Numbered from the stretch's first letter, positions 1 to 13,876 are shown. The stretch: DNA of 64,000 bases from Rhodococcus sp. OK519 (GCF_003051005.1 NZ_QAOW01000004.1:124001-188000); one strand, 5' to 3'. Numbers and translations are program-made. Notes: generated by a model from the sequence alone, not told the origin.

Positions 1-3000
1 CGCGACGAACGATTCCGGGCCCACCCCGTCCTCGACCAGCACGCGGGCCATCCGGTTGGAGCGCTCGTCGAGATCGCGGTAGGTGACCTCGATGTCACCG
101 GAGACCAGGGCGATCGCGGCGGGATCCAGGGCCGCCGCGTCGGCGAGCAGAACCGGCAGGGTGCGGGCGGACCGTCCGGGTCGACCGCGCAGCGGCACCA
201 GCTCGGCCCATTCGGTGTCGGACAGCAGGCGCAGCCGCGCGAGCGGGCACTGCGGATCCTCCGAGATGTCGATGAGGACGCGCTGCACCCGCTCGGCGAG
301 CGACCGGGCCCGGCCGCGGTCGAAGAGATCCGGCAGGAACTTGAGCTTCATCCGCAGGCGGTCGTCGGCGTTGGCGACGAACGTGAGCGGGTAGTGCGCG
401 GCGTCGGCCCCTTCGTGGATGCGTACCAGGCGCAGTCCGGCGATGTCGGCGTCGGCGACCGCCGAGCGGTCCACCGGATACGACTCGAACACCGTGAGCG
501 TGTCGAACGCCAGCGCGGGCCCGACGGCGTCCTGGATGTCGGTCAGGCTCACGTGGTGATGGTCGAGGAGTCCGGCCTGCTCGGACTGCACGCGGCGCAG
601 CAATTCGCCCACCGACTCGCGGGCATCGAGGCGCACCCGGACCGGCAGCGTGTTGATGAACAGGCCGATCATCGCCTCGATGCCGGGGATGTGCGGCGGG
701 CGCCCGGAGACCGTGCCGCCGAACACGACGTCGTCGCGTCCGGTCATCGCGCCCAGCACGATCGCCCACGCCGCCTGCACCATCGTGTTGAGGGTGACGC
801 CCCACTGTCGGCCGATCGCCTGTAACTTGGCGGTGCGGGCGGCGTCGAGCGTCAGGTCGATCTCGTCGGAGACGGTCGACTGTTCGCGGCCGCGATCGAA
901 CGGTGCGAGCAGGGTCGGCTCGTCGACACCGGCGAGCGACTCGGCCCACGCGCGCACCCCGGCCTCGGGGTCCTGCGCGCCGATCCACGACAGGTACTCG
1001 CGGTACGGGTGCACGCGCGGGAGGGCCGCGGTCTCGCCGTCCGTCGCGTACAGGGTGAGCAGTTCCTGCATCATCAGCGGCGTCGACCAGCCGTCGAGCA
1101 GGATGTGGTGGTTGCTGAGGATCAGACGGTGCTCGTCGGGTCCGGTCCGCACCAGCAGGAACCGGATCAGCGGGGCCTCGGCCATGTCGAAGCGCCGCGT
1201 GCGGTCGTCGGCGATCAGCCGCACCAGTTCCGCTTCCCGCACCGGCTCGTCGGTCTCGGACAGATCGATCTCGTCCCACGGCAGCGGCACCCGCTCCTGG
1301 ATCACCTGCACCGGCGTGCCGTCGGTGCCGTGCACGAATGCGGAACGCAGGTTCGGGTGGCGATCGAGCATCGCCTGCCCCGCCCGCCGCAGCCGGTCCG
1401 GGTCGGCGCCGCGCACGTCGAGCATCATCTGCACCGTGTAGGCGTCCACGGACCGGTCGGCGAGCTGCGCATGGAACAGCAGACCCGATTGCAGCGGAGA
1501 CAGCGACCACACGTCCGTCAGGCTGGGGAACCGGTGCTCGAGCTTCTCGATCTCCGTCTGATCGAGCGCGACCAGATCCAGATCCGACGGGGTCACCCCG
1601 CCCGCGCCCGGCCGGGTGACGTGCCGCGCGAGCGCGACGAGGGCGTCCGTCCACAGCTGCGCCAGCGCGGTCACGTCGTCCGCCGACAGCACGCCTGCCG
1701 GGAAGCCCCACGTGGCGCTGATCCGGGACCCGTCCGGACTGTCGGTGGTGACGGCGTTGATGTCGAGGACCGACGCGGCGGGTAGATCCGGGTCCTGCAG
1801 GATCCCCAGGTCGGCGTCGTCGGTCGGCATCCATCCGGCGGCCCGCTGGTCCTCCGGCACCGACGCGGTGAGTCGGCCCAGATAGTTGAAGCTGACCTGC
1901 GGGGCCGGCAGATCCCGCAGGGCCCGCTCGCCGTCGTCGTCGAGGTAGCGCAGCAGACCGAACCCGATGCCGTGGTCGGGCACCGCCAGCAACTGCTCCT
2001 TGACGGCCTTGATCGCGGCACCCGCGCCGCGCCCGCCCGTGAACGCGTCGTCGATGTCGATCCCGGTGAGATCCATCCGGACCGGGAACAGCGTCGTGAA
2101 CCAGCCGACGGTACGCGCCAGATCGGCGCCGGGCAGCACGTGATCCTCGCGGCCGTGGCCCTCGAGCGTGACCAGCGCGGTGTCGCCGCCGACGCCGCGG
2201 TCCCGGCGCCAGCGCACCAGCGCGAGGGCCAGCGCGGTGAGCAGGCCGTCGTTGACGCTGCCGCGGAACGCGTCGGGCACCGTCGTCAACAGTGCCTCGG
2301 TCACGTCGGGCGACACCTCGACGGTGACCTTCTCGGCGGTCGCGGCCACGTCGACGGTCGGGTCGAGCGGGCGGGCGCCGAGCATCGGATCGTCCCCGGA
2401 CAGCGTCGCGCGCCACAGGTCCAGTTCGGCGCGGCGGTCCGCGGCGACGTCGACCAGGCCGTGCGCCCACCGCCGCATCGAGGTGCCGACCGGGGCCGGG
2501 TCCGGCCGCTCCCCTGCGGCGATCTGCGCCCACGCGGTCGCCAGATCCGGCACCAGGATGCGCCACGAGACGCCGTCGACCACCAGGTGGTGCACCACGA
2601 TCAGGAGCCTGCCGCCGCCGGTCCGGGAGTCGATCCACACCACCTGCACCATCTCGCCGGTGGCCGGGTCGAGCCGGTCCTCCGCCGCGTCGAGTTCGGT
2701 GCGCACGGCGTCGGCGAACGCGTCGGTGCCCGGCGCTGCGTCGACCTCGACCCGGCGGATCGCCAACTCCGCGTACACCGCACCGGGCGGCGGCACTACC
2801 AGGCGGTGCTCGCCGGGCCGGATCCGCGCCCGCAGCATGTCGTGCCGGTCCAGGACCGCCTGCAGCGCGCCCGCCAGCGATGCCTCGTCGAGGCCCTCGG
2901 GCGCTGTGAGCAGGGCGGCCTGCGAGAACCGGTCGTGATGTCCGCCGCGGTCGAGCAGCCACCGCGCCACGGGCAGCAGTGGGACGTCGCCGACACCGCC

Positions 3001-6000
3001 CCCGTCGAGTTCGGCGAGCACGATCGCGTCCGCGCCGACCTGCGCCACCCGCGCGAGCGCCTCGACCGTCTTGTGCTCGAACACGTCTCGCGGAGTGAAA
3101 TGCAGACCCGCGGTCTTCGCGCGCGACACCAACTGGATCGACATGATCGAGTCGCCGCCGAGGCCGAAGAACGAATCGTCGACACCCACCGAGTCCAGGC
3201 CCAGGACCTCGGCGAACAGTGCGGCCAGGTCCCGTTCCCGGTCGGTGCGCGGGGCGCGCCCCGCCGCGGCGCGGGCACCGAAGTCGGGGGTGGGCAGCGC
3301 CCGTCGATCCAGCTTGCCGGCCGGGCCCAGCGGCAGCGCGTCGAGCACCATCACGGCAGACGGCACCATGTACGACGCGAGGAAGGCGCCCACGAAGGCG
3401 GTGACGTCGCCCGGGTCGATGGTCGCGCCGGGTTCGGGCACGACGTAACCGACGAGGCGGCTCGCGGGGCCGGAGCCGTCGACGGTGACGACGGACCGTG
3501 CGACGCCCGGGAAGCGGCGCAGCGCCGACTCGACCTCGCCGAGTTCGATGCGGAACCCGCGGATCTTCACCTGGAAGTCGGTGCGGCCCAGGTACTCGAG
3601 CTGCCCGGAGCCGTTCCACCGGACCAGGTCGCCGGTGCGGTACATGCGGCTGCCCGGCTCGCCGAACGGGTTCGCCACGAACCGCTCGCCGGTGATGCCG
3701 GGGCGGGCGTGGTAGCCGCGTGCCAGTCCGGTGCCCAGGACGTACAGCTCGCCGGGCACTCCGCCGGGCACCGGGTGCAGGCGCGCGTCGAGCACCACCA
3801 GCGACGTGCCCATCGGGGGGCGGCCGATCGTGACGGGCACTCCCACCGCCAGGGGCTCGCTGATGCTCGCGACGACGGTGGCCTCGGTAGGGCCGTACGC
3901 GTTGAACATCCGCCGGCCCGGCGCCCACTGCGCCACCAGTTCGGGTGGGCAGGCCTCGCCGCCGGTGGCGACGCACTCGAGCGCGGTCAGGCCGGCCGGA
4001 TCGACCGACGCGAGCGCGGCCGGTGTCACGAACGCGTGCGTGACCCGGTTCTCGCGCAGCAGGTCGCGCAGTTCGTCGCCGCCGAGGACGGTCGGCGGGG
4101 CGACGACCATCGTGGCGCCCGACCCGACCGCGAGGAGCAGTTCGAGGATCGACGCGTCGAAGCTGGGCGACGAGAAGTGCAGTGTCCGCGAGCGCGGCGT
4201 GATGCCGAAGCGGGTGCGTTCCTCGGCCGCGAAGTTCGCCAGGCCGCGGTGCGGGACGACGACGCCCTTCGGGGTGCCGGTCGACCCGGAGGTGTAGATC
4301 AGATAGGCGGGGTCGTCGAGCCGGACCGGCCGCACCCGCTCGGCGTCGGCGATCGCGCCGCCCGGCAGCCGGTCGAGCTGGTCGCGAACGTGCCTGTCGT
4401 CGAGCACGATCCACTCGGTGACCGGTGGCAACGTGTCGTGGTGTTCGCGGACGGTGAGCCCGAGAACCGCACCGGAGTCCGTGAGCATGTGCTCGATCCG
4501 GTCCGGCGGGTAGTGGGGGTCCACCGGCACGAACGCGGCACCCGTCTTCGCGACCGCCCAGGTCGCGGTCACCGATTCGATCGAGCGGGCCAGCGCCAGC
4601 GCGACCACCGACTCGGGGCCGATGCCCCGCCCGATCAGCAGCCGGGCCAGCCGGTCCGAGCGCGCGTCGAGTTCCCGGTAGGTGAGTTCGCGGCCCTCGA
4701 ACACGACGGCGGTGGCCTCGGGGTCGACGACGCTCGCGGTCGCAAGCAACTCGGGCAGGGTGCGGGCCGGGACGCCGGCGCCGCCGCCGACCGGGGCGAT
4801 CGCGGCCCGCTCGGTCGTGGTCAGCAAGTCGACGTCGCCGACCCGCACGGTGGGATCGTCGGTGACGGCCCGCAGCACGGCGGCGAACCGCTCCGCGAGT
4901 CGGGCGACGGTGGCGGGATCGAACAGGTCCGTCGCATACGTGAATCCGGCGGCCACACCGGCGGGTTCACCGGTGTCGGTGAACTCCTCGGTGAGGCTCA
5001 GCTGCAGGTCGAAGTTGGTGGCATCGGTGCCGGTGTCCACGACGGTGACGGTGAGGCCGGGCAGTTCGAGCCGGGGACGTTCGATGTTGCGGAACTCGAG
5101 CATCACCTGGAACAGCGGCGAGTGCGCGGTGGACCGTTCCGGTGCGAGGGCGTCCACGAGCCGTTCGAACGGCAGGTCCGCGTGGTGGAACGCGTCGAGG
5201 TCGCCGTCTCGGACCTCGGACAGCATCTCCGAGTAGGAGGCGGCGGGATCGAACCGACTGCGCAGCACCAGCGTGTTGACGAACATGCCGACCAGATCGT
5301 CGACGGCGGCCGCACCGCGGCCGGCGATCGGGGTGCCGATCGCGACATCGTCGGTGTCACCGAGGCGGGCGAGCAGACCGGCGAGGGCCGCGTGCACCGC
5401 CATGAACACGGTCGAATTGTGGCCGCGAGCGACCGCGGTGAGCCGCCGGTGCACGTCCGCGCCGATCCGGAAGTCGTGCACGGCGCCGCGCAGGGACCGC
5501 TCCGACGGCCGGGGCCGGTCGGTGGGCAGTTCCAGTGCCTCCGGCAGCCCGTCGAGGGCGCGTGCCCAATGCCCCAGCTGGCTGGACAGCATGCTGTCCG
5601 GGTCGTCGGTGCTGCCCAGGACCTGCTGCTGCCACAACGCGTAGTCCGCGTACTGCACGTCGAGCGGCGCCCAGTGCGGGGCCCGATCCTCGGTCCGGGC
5701 TACGTACGCGCTCATCACGTCCCGCGCCAGCGGTGCCAGCGAGAAGCCGTCCGCGCAGATGTGGTGCACGACGATCACCAGCACGTGGGCCTGCGGGCCC
5801 AGCCGCAGCAGCAGCGATCGCACCGGCGGCGCCGCGGTGACGTCGAAGCCTCGCGCCGCGAACTCGGCGATCCGTTCCGGCGCATCCTGTTCGGTGGTGG
5901 CAACGGCCTCGAGGTCCGGCGCGACGGCCGCGGTCGGCACGATCACCTGGGTGGGTTCGCCGTCGACCATCGGGAACCGGGTGCGCAGCGACTCGTGGCG

Positions 6001-9000
6001 CCCGAGGACGTCGGCGACGGCCGCCCGCAGGGCGCCGCGGTCGAGGTCCCCGTCGAGGCGCACCGGCAGCACCACGTTGTAGGCGGCGGAGGCGGTGTCG
6101 AACTGGTTGATGAACCACATCCGCTTCTGCGCCAGCGACACCGGGACGATCGGCGGGCGCTCGACCGCGGTGAGCGGTGGGCGGTCGGCGCCGCGCATGC
6201 CACCGGACTCGATCCGCAGCGCCAGCGCCGCGACGGTCGGCGCGTCGAAGATGTCGCGCACCCCGACGTGCGCGTCGAGGGCCTCGTTGACCCGCGCCAC
6301 CAACCGGGTCGCGACCAGCGAGTTCCCGCCCAGGTCGAAGAAGCTGTCGTACACGCCCACCCGTGCGGCGCCGACGAGTTCACCGAAGATCAGCGCGAGG
6401 ATCTCCTCGACGGGATTTCGCGCGGCCACGAATTCGGTCTCCGCGGCACGGAACTCGGGCGCGGGCAGCGCACGGCGATCCAGCTTGCCGGTGGCGCCGA
6501 GGGGGAACTGGTCGAGCACCAGGATCTGCGACGGCACCATATAGGCGGGCAGCGACTCGGCGAGTGCGTCCCGTAGCGCCGCCGGGTCGGCGTCGGCGCC
6601 CGGATCGGCGATGACGTACCCGATCAGTGCCTCCCCCATCAGATCATCGCGGCGCACCACGACCACCGCCTGCGCGACGCCCGACTGCCCGAGCAGCGTC
6701 GCCTCCACCTCGCCGAGTTCGATGCGCAGGCCACGCAGCTTCACCTGGAAGTCGGTGCGACCCAGGTACTCGAGCTGCCCGGAGCCGTTCCACCGGACCA
6801 GGTCGCCGGTGCGGTACAGGCGGGTGCCCGGCTCGCCGAACGGGTTCGCGACGAAACGCTCCGCGGTCAGGTCCGGCCGTCCCACATAGCCGCGTGCCAG
6901 CTGGATGCCCGCGAGGTACAGCTCGCCCGGCACCCCGATCGCTGCCGGGTGCAGGCGCGAATCGAGCACGTACACCTGGGTGTTCCACACCGGAGTGCCG
7001 ATCGGCACGGACACCGTGTCGGCGGCGGTGTACTGCCGGTAGGTGACGTCGACGGCGGCCTCGGTGGGGCCGTACAGGTTGTGCAGTTCGGCCCCCGAGG
7101 CGCCCACGAATTCCGCGAACGCGGCCGCCGTCGCCGGAGGCAGCGCCTCGCCGCTGCAGAACACCGTGCGCAGCGACCGGCACTGCTCCGGATCGGCGCC
7201 GACGACGAACGCCGCGAGCATCGACGGCACGAAGTGCGCCACGGTGACGTGCCGCTCCGCGATCAGCTGCGACAGATACCCGGGATCGCGGTGCCCGTCC
7301 GGCAGCGCGATCGCGAGTCGCGCACCGGTCTGTAACGGCCAGAAGAACTCCCACACCGAGACGTCGAACGTCGCGGGCGTCTTCTGCACCACGACGTCGG
7401 CGCCGGTGAGGTTGTACCGGCCCTGCATCCACGCCAGGCGGTTCACGATCGCGCGGTGGCTCACGGCCACACCCTTGGGGCGACCGGTCGACCCCGACGT
7501 GTAGATGACGTACGCGACGTCGTCCGGTCGGAGAGTTCCGTGGCGTTCCTCGGGCCGGATCGGGCTGTCGTCGTGGGCGTCGAGGTCGAGGCGGTCGATC
7601 TCGAGTACGTTCGCGCCGTCGGGCAGACCCACACGATCCCGGCCGGTCGTGAGCACACACACCGGTTCCGCGCTGGCAAGCACGTAATCGGTCCGCGCCG
7701 GCGGGTGATCCGGATCGAGCGGCACGTACGCGCCGCCCGCCTGGGTGATCGCGTACATGCCGATCAGCAGGTCGAACGAGCGCCGTATCGACAACGCGAC
7801 CCGGCTCTCCGGTCCGACGCCGCGTGCGATGAGTTCGCGAGCGAGGCGCCGGGCGCGGGACGCGAACTGCGCGTACGTGAGTTCGTCGTCGCCGAACGTC
7901 AGGGCCACCGCGTGCGGGGTGCGACGTGCTTGCTCGTCGAACAGGTCGACCAACGTCGCATCGGGCACCGGGTGCGCGGTGGCGTTCCACTCGTCGAGGA
8001 CGAGTTCGCGTTCGCCGTCGACGAGAACGTCGATGTCCCCGACGCGGACGGCGGGATCGACGGTGACGGCCTCGAGGATCCGCACGAACCGCTCCGCGAA
8101 CACCGCGACGGTGCCGGGGTCGAACAGGTCCGCGGCATACGACAGGGTCGCCTCGAGTGCACCGGGTCGACCCTCCACGTCGGACTGCTCGGTGACGATC
8201 ACCTGTAGATCGAATTTTGCTGTGCCGGTGTCGATCTCGTCGACCTCGACGGTCAGGCCGGGCAGTTCGACACGGTTGCGGTCCTCCCCCTGTACTACCA
8301 GCATCACCTGGAACAGCGGCGCGTACGACGCCGAGCGGGGCGGATCGAGAACCTCGACGAGCCGCTCGAACGGCACGTCGGTGTTGCCCAGGGCCGCGAG
8401 ATCGGTGGTGCGGGTGTGCGCCAGCAGGTCGCTGAACGTCCCGCCGAGGTCCACCCGGCTGCGCAGCACCAGCGTGTTGACGAACATGCCGATCAGATCG
8501 TCGAGTTCGGCCTCGCCGCGCCCGGACACCGGCGAGCCGATCGAGACGTCGGTCGCGCCGCTGGCGCGGGACAGCAGCACGGCGAGCGCCGCGTGCAGCA
8601 CCATGAACAGGCTGGCCTCGTACTCGCCGGCGACGTCGAGTAGCCGACGGTGCAGGTGCGGCGCGATGCTGAAGTCGACTGTGCCGCCGCGCAGCGACTG
8701 CTGAGGTGGACGGGGCCGGTCGGTCGGCAGTTCGAGCAGGTCGGGCGCCCCGGTCAACTCGTCACGCCAGAATGCGAGCTGACGAGCGATGACACTGTGC
8801 GGATCATCCTCCGAGCCCAGCAGGTCACGCTGCCACTCCGAGTAGTCGGTGTACTGCACCTCGAGTGGCGGCCATCCCGGTGCGGACCCCGCGGCCCGGG
8901 CCGCGTACGCGACCATCACGTCTCGGGCGAGCGGCGCCATCGACAGTCCGTCGGCGGCGACGTGGTGGACGACGAGCGAGAGCACGTGCTCGGCGGGGCC

Positions 9001-12000
9001 CAGTCGCCACAGGTGCGCGCGAACCGGCGTCTGCACCGACACGTCGAATCCGGCGGTCGCCGCGTCGGTCAGCCGCTGGGGCAGCTGCGCCTCGGTGACG
9101 TCGACGGGCGCGAGGTCGAGCGATACCTCGGCTCCGGATCGCACCAGTTGCACCGGGCCGTCGGCGGTGTTCGGGAAGACCGTCCGCAGCGTCTGGTGCC
9201 GCGCGACGACATCGGCGAGGGCGGTCCGCAGCGCGGCCAGGTCCAAGGGCCCGCTCAGCCGCACCGCGATCGGGATGTTGTAGGCCGCCGACGACGGGTC
9301 GAACTGGTTGACGAACCACATCCGCTGCTGCGCCAGGGACACCGGCACCGGGCCGTCGTGCTCGCGCGGAACCAGCGGCGGCCGTGCGCCGTGGCCCGGC
9401 CCGGCGGCCTCCACGCGCGCGGCGAGCGCGGCGACGGTCGGGGCCTCGAACAGGTCGAGGACGGTCAGTTCGGTGCCGAGCGTCGTGTTGATGCGGGCCA
9501 CGATCCGCGTCGCCGTCAGCGAGTTCCCGCCGAGGTCGAAGAAGCTGTCGGTGGTGCCGATCCGCTCCACCCCGAGCAGTTCCGAGAACACCCCGGCGAT
9601 CTTCTTCTCGTCCAGCGTGGTGGGCGCGCGGAATTCTCCGGTGCCCGTGTCGAACCGGGGTTCGGGCAGGGCGCGCCGGTCCAGCTTTCCGGCCGGGGTC
9701 AGGGGCAGCGAGTCGAGCACGACGACACCGGCGGGCACCATGTGCGGGGGCAGGACGTCGGCGGCGTGCGCGATGACGTCGGCGCCGAGGTCCGCGGCGG
9801 TCTCCCGGTTGCTCTCGGGCTGCACGTACGCGACCAGCAGCGTGTCGCCCGACGGTCCGACGAAGCCGGTGGCCAGCGCGAACCCGACGTCGGGGTGCGA
9901 GCGCAGCGCGGCCTCCACCTCACCGAGCTCGATGCGGTAGCCGCGGATCTTGATCTGGAAGTCGCTGCGCCCGAGATACTCGAGCGCATGCCCGCCGCGT
10001 CCGGATCGCCTCCAGCGCACCAGGTCGCCGGTCCGGTACATTCGGGATCCGTCGAACGGGTTGGCGACGAACCGTTCGGCGGTGATCCCCGCGCGGGCGT
10101 GGTAGCCGCGGGCGAGGCCGTCGCCGTAGACGTACAGTTCGCCGGCGACCCCGGGCGGGACGGGGCGCAGCCGGGCGTCGAGGACGAGTGCGCCGATGCC
10201 GAGCGGGGGGCTGCCGATCGTGACGTCTTGCCCCACTACGAGTGGTTCGGACACGCTCGACACGACCGTCGCCTCGGTGGGGCCGTACGCGTTGAACATC
10301 CGATGCCGCGGAGCCCACTGCTCCACCAGGTACGGCGGGCACGCCTCGCCGCCGGTGACGACGCACTCGAGGTCGCCGAGGGCGGCCGCGTCGACGGATC
10401 CCAGGGCCGCCGGTGTGACGAAGGCGTGGGTGACGCGCTCCTCGCGAAGCAGCGCCGTGAGTTCCGCGCCGCCGTAGATCGTGGGCGGGGCGATCACCAT
10501 CGTGGCGCCCGCCCCGAACGCGAGCATCAGTTCGAGGACGGAGGCGTCGAAGCTGGGTGACGAGAAGTGCAGTGTGCGCGAGTCGGGACGGACCCGGTAG
10601 CGGCGACGCTCGTCCTCGGCGAAGTTCGCCAGGCCGCGGTGGGTGACGGTGACGCCCTTGGGCGTGCCCGTCGACCCCGACGTGTAGATGAGATACGCGG
10701 GATTGTCGATGTGGACGGGCACGAGACGGTCGGCGTCGGTGACGGCGTCGGCGGACCACTGCCCGACCTGGTCGGCGAACCCGGGATCGTCGAGGACCAG
10801 GGACGGCACGGTGTCCGCGACCGCGGCGGCGTGCGCCGCGGTTGTCAGCGCCAGCATCGAGCCCGAATCGGTGAGCATGTGCTCGATGCGGTCGGCCGGG
10901 TAGTTCGGGTCCACCGGGACGAACGCGGCACCCGTCTTGGCGACGGCCCACACCGACGACACCGACTCGATCGATCGTGGCATCGACAGCGCCACCACCG
11001 ACTCCGGGCCGACGCCCCGTGCGATCAGCAGGCGCGCCAACCGGTTCGACTCCTCGTCGAGTTCGCGGTAGCCGACCTGCCGGCCGTCGTAGGACAGCGC
11101 CGCCCGATCCGGATCGGCGTGCGCGGCCGCACCGAGGATGTCGGCGAGCGTGCGCGGCTCGACGCCGTCGCCACCCCACACCCCGGACAGTTGCCGGCGC
11201 TCGTCGTCGGCGAGCAGGTCGATGTCGGAGACGACGGCGGACGGGTCACCCAGCACCGCATCGAGGACCCGCAGGAATCGCGCGGACAGCGTCTCGATCG
11301 TCTCGCTGTCGAACATGTCGGTTGCGAACGCGAACGAGGCGTCGATGCCGTCGGGAACATGCTCGCCGTCGCCGTTGCCCGCGAACCGTTCCTCGACGGT
11401 CAGCCGCAGGTCGAGGGCGGAGATGTCGGGACCGGTGTCGGTGCCCCGCACGAACAACTCCGCCTCCTCGAGGTGCGGTGTGCGGCCGTCGAGGAACTCG
11501 AGCAGGACCTGGAACAGCGGCGAGTGCGCGTTCTCCCGAGTCCGGTCCAGCGCCTCGACCAACTGTGCGAACGGTGTCTCGGCGTGCCGGAACGCCTGCA
11601 CGTTGGCGCGGCACACGTCGGTGAGCAGTTGGTCGAACGTGATCCTCGTCGACAGTCTGCTGCGCAGGGTCAGTGTGTTGACGAACTCCCCCGCTGCGCT
11701 GCGCCCTGTCACCGGGGTGCCGATGGCGATGTCGTCGACGTCCGCGAGCCGCGCCAGGAGCACCACGAGCGCGGCGTGGACGGCCGAGAACACGGTGCAG
11801 CCGCGGGCGTGCGACTGCTCGACGAGCGCGCGGTGCACGTCGGCCGGGACCGTGAAGTCCACCCGGTCGCTGGCGAGAGCCCGCCGGGCCGGACGCGGCC
11901 GGTCCGACGGCAGCGAGAGGATGTCCGGCAGGCCGGCGAGCTCGCGGGACCAGAACTCGAGCTGCGAGGCGGTGCGCAGCAACTGCGCGCCCACGACGGA

Positions 12001-13356
12001 GCTCTCGGTGTGGATGTCGCCGACACGGGCGTCGGGGGGCGCGAGTACGAACTCCTCCACGAGTTCGAGGAACCGCCGATGGTGGGCGCGCAGGTCGCCC
12101 TCGGAGTACCGTCCCGGGTTCGCCCGGAACTCGACGAATGTCCTTGTCGGGCTGCCACTCTGGAAGAAGTTGACCAGCAGGTCCTCGACCGGCCCGGAGG
12201 TCACGATGTGATATTCGCCCTCGATGTCGCCCAGCGTCATCTTCTGGTGGAACAGCATCACGTTGACCATCGGCCCGGCCAGCCCACGCGCGGTACCGGT
12301 GAGGCCGGCGTCGCGCCGGATGTCCTCGATGCTGCACCGCTGGTGCCGCAGTGCGCCCATCAGCTCCAATTGGATGCGGCCGACGAGGTCGGCGACGGTG
12401 TCGTGGGGTAGCACCGTGGCCCGCAGCGGCGCGACGTTGACGAGCATGCCACCGGACCGCTGCAGGGGTGCCGTGGTGCGCGCCGACACGGGCATGTTGA
12501 CCAGGACGTCGGTGCGCCCGGTCATCCGCGCGAGGTAGCACGCGAACGCCGCGATCAGCACTGCCGCGGGCGTCGCCTCGAGTGTGCGGTCGGTGGAGTC
12601 GAGCGCCGCGATCACCCTGTCGGGCAACGGTCCGCTCTCGAGCCTGCTCACGGCGGCGACGGGCGCCTCGGTCGCGGCCAGCGTCGAACCGGACTCGATT
12701 CCGGCGACGTGGTCGGCCCAGTACTCACGATCGGCCTGGAAGCGACTCGACGCCCGGTACTTCTGGTCGATCGCCAGCAGTTCGTGGAGATCGAGCGCCC
12801 GGTTCGGTTCCGGTTCCCGGTTCTCCCGGGCCGCCGTATACAGGACGGCGATCCGGTTCGCCATCGTCATACCGCTGTACCCGTCGAGGGCGACATGATG
12901 AATTCTGGTGTACCACAAGTATTCTCGATCGCCGGTCCGCAGGATCGTCATATCGATGAGGCGATCACGGGTGAGGTCGATCGGCACCGAGTAGTCGTGT
13001 TCCATCCACTCGTGCGCGGCCGCCGTCGGATCCGGCTGATCGCGCAGGTCGAGCACGGCGATCGAGGTGTCGGTGTTCGGATCGACCAGCTGGAACGGTT
13101 CGCCGTCGACGTCGACCAGGTGCAGGAACGGGGACTGGAACTCCTCGGCGGCCACGACAGCGCATCGACTCAGGAGGTCGACGTCCAGGTCCCCGTGCAG
13201 CACGACGTACTGCGCGATGAAGATGGGGACCGCCGGTGTGAGTTGCTGGGCGAACCACATACTTCTCTGCACCGCCGAAAGCGGAAACGCTTCGCCGGGG
13301 AGAGCTGGTGTGCCGGAACCGTGACCGTCCGGTTCCCGAGATCCTGACATCGTCAT
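1..13356 (-). CDS. multimodular non-ribosomal peptide synthetase, C-terminal end outside window
   Basis: Builds a peptide on carrier-protein thiols in the cytoplasm. 4452 residues are visible without a stop. Domain order: starter-like condensation domain (about 20-450, HHVALDG near 152); an extra condensation C-lobe without N-lobe (about 453-705); A1 (about 733-1230); carrier T1 (LGGNSL near 1275); C2 (HHVAADG near 1463); A2 (about 1793-2290); T2 (LGGNSL near 2337); C3 (HHICADG near 2530); A3 (about 2857-3340); T3 (LGGDSI near 3398); epimerization domain (about 3430-3905, HHLVVDG and FNYLGR); C4 (HHILLDG near 4082); start of A4. The A2 pocket reads D-V-W-H-F-S-L-V-D, the EntF-type serine code. 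A1 and A3 read D-A-L-F-V-G-A-V-V and D-A-L-F-A-G-A-V-V, which I cannot assign. The start at 13356 has AGGGGG upstream; the ATG two codons later is an alternative. No thioesterase is visible. An mbtH-like gene lies 202 bases upstream. A lipopeptide or siderophore product is possible but unproven. Confidence 0.95.
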   Translation of the reverse strand, partial: MTMSGSREPDGHGSGTPALPGEAFPLSAVQRSMWFAQQLTPAVPIFIAQYVVLHGDLDVDLLSRCAVVAAEEFQSPFLHLVDVDGEPFQLVDPNTDTSIAVLDLRDQPDPTAAAHEWMEHDYSVPIDLTRDRLIDMTILRTGDREYLWYTRIHHVALDGYSGMTMANRIAVLYTAARENREPEPNRALDLHELLAIDQKYRASSRFQADREYWADHVAGIESGSTLAATEAPVAAVSRLESGPLPDRVIAALDSTDRTLEATPAAVLIAAFACYLARMTGRTDVLVNMPVSARTTAPLQRSGGMLVNVAPLRATVLPHDTVADLVGRIQLELMGALRHQRCSIEDIRRDAGLTGTARGLAGPMVNVMLFHQKMTLGDIEGEYHIVTSGPVEDLLVNFFQSGSPTRTFVEFRANPGRYSEGDLRAHHRRFLELVEEFVLAPPDARVGDIHTESSVVGAQLLRTASQLEFWSRELAGLPDILSLPSDRPRPARRALASDRVDFTVPADVHRALVEQSHARGCTVFSAVHAALVVLLARLADVDDIAIGTPVTGRSAAGEFVNTLTLRSRLSTRITFDQLLTDVCRANVQAFRHAETPFAQLVEALDRTRENAHSPLFQVLLEFLDGRTPHLEEAELFVRGTDTGPDISALDLRLTVEERFAGNGDGEHVPDGIDASFAFATDMFDSETIETLSARFLRVLDAVLGDPSAVVSDIDLLADDERRQLSGVWGGDGVEPRTLADILGAAAHADPDRAALSYDGRQVGYRELDEESNRLARLLIARGVGPESVVALSMPRSIESVSSVWAVAKTGAAFVPVDPNYPADRIEHMLTDSGSMLALTTAAHAAAVADTVPSLVLDDPGFADQVGQWSADAVTDADRLVPVHIDNPAYLIYTSGSTGTPKGVTVTHRGLANFAEDERRRYRVRPDSRTLHFSSPSFDASVLELMLAFGAGATMVIAPPTIYGGAELTALLREERVTHAFVTPAALGSVDAAALGDLECVVTGGEACPPYLVEQWAPRHRMFNAYGPTEATVVSSVSEPLVVGQDVTIGSPPLGIGALVLDARLRPVPPGVAGELYVYGDGLARGYHARAGITAERFVANPFDGSRMYRTGDLVRWRRSGRGGHALEYLGRSDFQIKIRGYRIELGEVEAALRSHPDVGFALATGFVGPSGDTLLVAYVQPESNRETAADLGADVIAHAADVLPPHMVPAGVVVLDSLPLTPAGKLDRRALPEPRFDTGTGEFRAPTTLDEKKIAGVFSELLGVERIGTTDSFFDLGGNSLTATRIVARINTTLGTELTVLDLFEAPTVAALAARVEAAGPGHGARPPLVPREHDGPVPVSLAQQRMWFVNQFDPSSAAYNIPIAVRLSGPLDLAALRTALADVVARHQTLRTVFPNTADGPVQLVRSGAEVSLDLAPVDVTEAQLPQRLTDAATAGFDVSVQTPVRAHLWRLGPAEHVLSLVVHHVAADGLSMAPLARDVMVAYAARAAGSAPGWPPLEVQYTDYSEWQRDLLGSEDDPHSVIARQLAFWRDELTGAPDLLELPTDRPRPPQQSLRGGTVDFSIAPHLHRRLLDVAGEYEASLFMVLHAALAVLLSRASGATDVSIGSPVSGRGEAELDDLIGMFVNTLVLRSRVDLGGTFSDLLAHTRTTDLAALGNTDVPFERLVEVLDPPRSASYAPLFQVMLVVQGEDRNRVELPGLTVEVDEIDTGTAKFDLQVIVTEQSDVEGRPGALEATLSYAADLFDPGTVAVFAERFVRILEAVTVDPAVRVGDIDVLVDGERELVLDEWNATAHPVPDATLVDLFDEQARRTPHAVALTFGDDELTYAQFASRARRLARELIARGVGPESRVALSIRRSFDLLIGMYAITQAGGAYVPLDPDHPPARTDYVLASAEPVCVLTTGRDRVGLPDGANVLEIDRLDLDAHDDSPIRPEERHGTLRPDDVAYVIYTSGSTGRPKGVAVSHRAIVNRLAWMQGRYNLTGADVVVQKTPATFDVSVWEFFWPLQTGARLAIALPDGHRDPGYLSQLIAERHVTVAHFVPSMLAAFVVGADPEQCRSLRTVFCSGEALPPATAAAFAEFVGASGAELHNLYGPTEAAVDVTYRQYTAADTVSVPIGTPVWNTQVYVLDSRLHPAAIGVPGELYLAGIQLARGYVGRPDLTAERFVANPFGEPGTRLYRTGDLVRWNGSGQLEYLGRTDFQVKLRGLRIELGEVEATLLGQSGVAQAVVVVRRDDLMGEALIGYVIADPGADADPAALRDALAESLPAYMVPSQILVLDQFPLGATGKLDRRALPAPEFRAAETEFVAARNPVEEILALIFGELVGAARVGVYDSFFDLGGNSLVATRLVARVNEALDAHVGVRDIFDAPTVAALALRIESGGMRGADRPPLTAVERPPIVPVSLAQKRMWFINQFDTASAAYNVVLPVRLDGDLDRGALRAAVADVLGRHESLRTRFPMVDGEPTQVIVPTAAVAPDLEAVATTEQDAPERIAEFAARGFDVTAAPPVRSLLLRLGPQAHVLVIVVHHICADGFSLAPLARDVMSAYVARTEDRAPHWAPLDVQYADYALWQQQVLGSTDDPDSMLSSQLGHWARALDGLPEALELPTDRPRPSERSLRGAVHDFRIGADVHRRLTAVARGHNSTVFMAVHAALAGLLARLGDTDDVAIGTPIAGRGAAAVDDLVGMFVNTLVLRSRFDPAASYSEMLSEVRDGDLDAFHHADLPFERLVDALAPERSTAHSPLFQVMLEFRNIERPRLELPGLTVTVVDTGTDATNFDLQLSLTEEFTDTGEPAGVAAGFTYATDLFDPATVARLAERFAAVLRAVTDDPTVRVGDVDLLTTTERAAIAPVGGGAGVPARTLPELLATASVVDPEATAVVFEGRELTYRELDARSDRLARLLIGRGIGPESVVALALARSIESVTATWAVAKTGAAFVPVDPHYPPDRIEHMLTDSGAVLGLTVREHHDTLPPVTEWIVLDDRHVRDQLDRLPGGAIADAERVRPVRLDDPAYLIYTSGSTGTPKGVVVPHRGLANFAAEERTRFGITPRSRTLHFSSPSFDASILELLLAVGSGATMVVAPPTVLGGDELRDLLRENRVTHAFVTPAALASVDPAGLTALECVATGGEACPPELVAQWAPGRRMFNAYGPTEATVVASISEPLAVGVPVTIGRPPMGTSLVVLDARLHPVPGGVPGELYVLGTGLARGYHARPGITGERFVANPFGEPGSRMYRTGDLVRWNGSGQLEYLGRTDFQVKIRGFRIELGEVESALRRFPGVARSVVTVDGSGPASRLVGYVVPEPGATIDPGDVTAFVGAFLASYMVPSAVMVLDALPLGPAGKLDRRALPTPDFGARAAAGRAPRTDRERDLAALFAEVLGLDSVGVDDSFFGLGGDSIMSIQLVSRAKTAGLHFTPRDVFEHKTVEALARVAQVGADAIVLAELDGGGVGDVPLLPVARWLLDRGGHHDRFSQAALLTAPEGLDEASLAGALQAVLDRHDMLRARIRPGEHRLVVPPPGAVYAELAIRRVEVDAAPGTDAFADAVRTELDAAEDRLDPATGEMVQVVWIDSRTGGGRLLIVVHHLVVDGVSWRILVPDLATAWAQIAAGERPDPAPVGTSMRRWAHGLVDVAADRRAELDLWRATLSGDDPMLGARPLDPTVDVAATAEKVTVEVSPDVTEALLTTVPDAFRGSVNDGLLTALALALVRWRRDRGVGGDTALVTLEGHGREDHVLPGADLARTVGWFTTLFPVRMDLTGIDIDDAFTGGRGAGAAIKAVKEQLLAVPDHGIGFGLLRYLDDDGERALRDLPAPQVSFNYLGRLTASVPEDQRAAGWMPTDDADLGILQDPDLPAASVLDINAVTTDSPDGSRISATWGFPAGVLSADDVTALAQLWTDALVALARHVTRPGAGGVTPSDLDLVALDQTEIEKLEHRFPSLTDVWSLSPLQSGLLFHAQLADRSVDAYTVQMMLDVRGADPDRLRRAGQAMLDRHPNLRSAFVHGTDGTPVQVIQERVPLPWDEIDLSETDEPVREAELVRLIADDRTRRFDMAEAPLIRFLLVRTGPDEHRLILSNHHILLDGWSTPLMMQELLTLYATDGETAALPRVHPYREYLSWIGAQDPEAGVRAWAESLAGVDEPTLLAPFDRGREQSTVSDEIDLTLDAARTAKLQAIGRQWGVTLNTMVQAAWAIVLGAMTGRDDVVFGGTVSGRPPHIPGIEAMIGLFINTLPVRVRLDARESVGELLRRVQSEQAGLLDHHHVSLTDIQDAVGPALAFDTLTVFESYPVDRSAVADADIAGLRLVRIHEGADAAHYPLTFVANADDRLRMKLKFLPDLFDRGRARSLAERVQRVLIDISEDPQCPLARLRLLSDTEWAELVPLRGRPGRSARTLPVLLADAAALDPAAIALVSGDIEVTYRDLDERSNRMARVLVEDGVGPESFVA

Positions 13357-13558
13357 TTACACGCCCCCTGAGAGCAGAATGCCCTGGTTGCAACCGGACC
13401 ACACCATATCAAGATCCATTACGCGCTCGGACTGTTTCCGAGACCGCAAGATCGACTCATATGGCCTGGTAGATAGCGGTATTTGACCCTTCGGTCCGGT
13501 TGGTCCCGGGATCCCGCCCGGGGGTGACACGAAGGGGTTCGCGGCGCGAAATCCGCGC

Positions 13559-13783
13559 CTAGCCGAGCGACGAATCATGCTCCGGTGCGAGGAACGCGTC
13601 GCGCGGCCGCAGTTCGGTCCAGTGCGCGTCGATGTAGTCGACACATGCGCGACGGGTGTCCCCGCCGTGCACTATCGCCCAACCGGCGGGAACGTCCGCG
13701 AATGCGGGCCAGAGCGAATGCTGGTTCTCCTCGTTGACCAGCACCAGGTATTCGGCATCGGCGTCATCGAACGGATTGGTCAC
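13559..13783 (-). CDS. mbtH: MbtH-like NRPS chaperone
   Basis: A 74-residue protein of the MbtH family, small partners that bind NRPS adenylation domains and are often needed for their solubility or activity. The family signature is present: N-x-E-x-Q-x-S-L-W-P near residues 17-26, then P-A-G-W, then R-A-C-V-D-Y and W-T-E-L-R-P. The likely start is GTG at 13783, with AGGTGA just upstream. The frame extends 14 codons further to an ATG, but that stretch is basic and does not match the family, which normally begins with T-N-P-F. It lies upstream of the giant synthetase on the same strand, 202 bases away, so the two are probably co-transcribed and it presumably serves those adenylation domains. 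No convincing iron box was found upstream, so an iron-controlled siderophore role is not supported by the sequence. Confidence 0.93.
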   Translation of the reverse strand: MTNPFDDADAEYLVLVNEENQHSLWPAFADVPAGWAIVHGGDTRRACVDYIDAHWTELRPRDAFLAPEHDSSLG

Positions 13784-13876
13784 CGTCTCACCTCTCGATC
13801 GCAGTCGACGAAATGTGATGCACACCGTTCTTTAGTTCGACCGCCGGACGCTGCCTGTTACACCATGTTAGGCGCG

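Noticed and set aside
95-4414. Long minus-strand frame with extremely Arg/Pro/Ala-rich translation over the NRPS
   Set aside because: Wrong frame of the same strand; the frame beginning at 13356 encodes intact domains throughout.
1972-6576. Very long open frame on the plus strand opposite the NRPS
   Set aside because: Its composition (many R, H, D, Q and G in repetitive order) is that of an antisense shadow of a GC-rich gene; the minus strand carries clear NRPS domains.
13784-13876. Possible IdeR iron box upstream of mbtH
   Set aside because: No stretch resembles the TTAGGTTAGGCTAACCTAA pattern closely enough, so a siderophore claim was not made.
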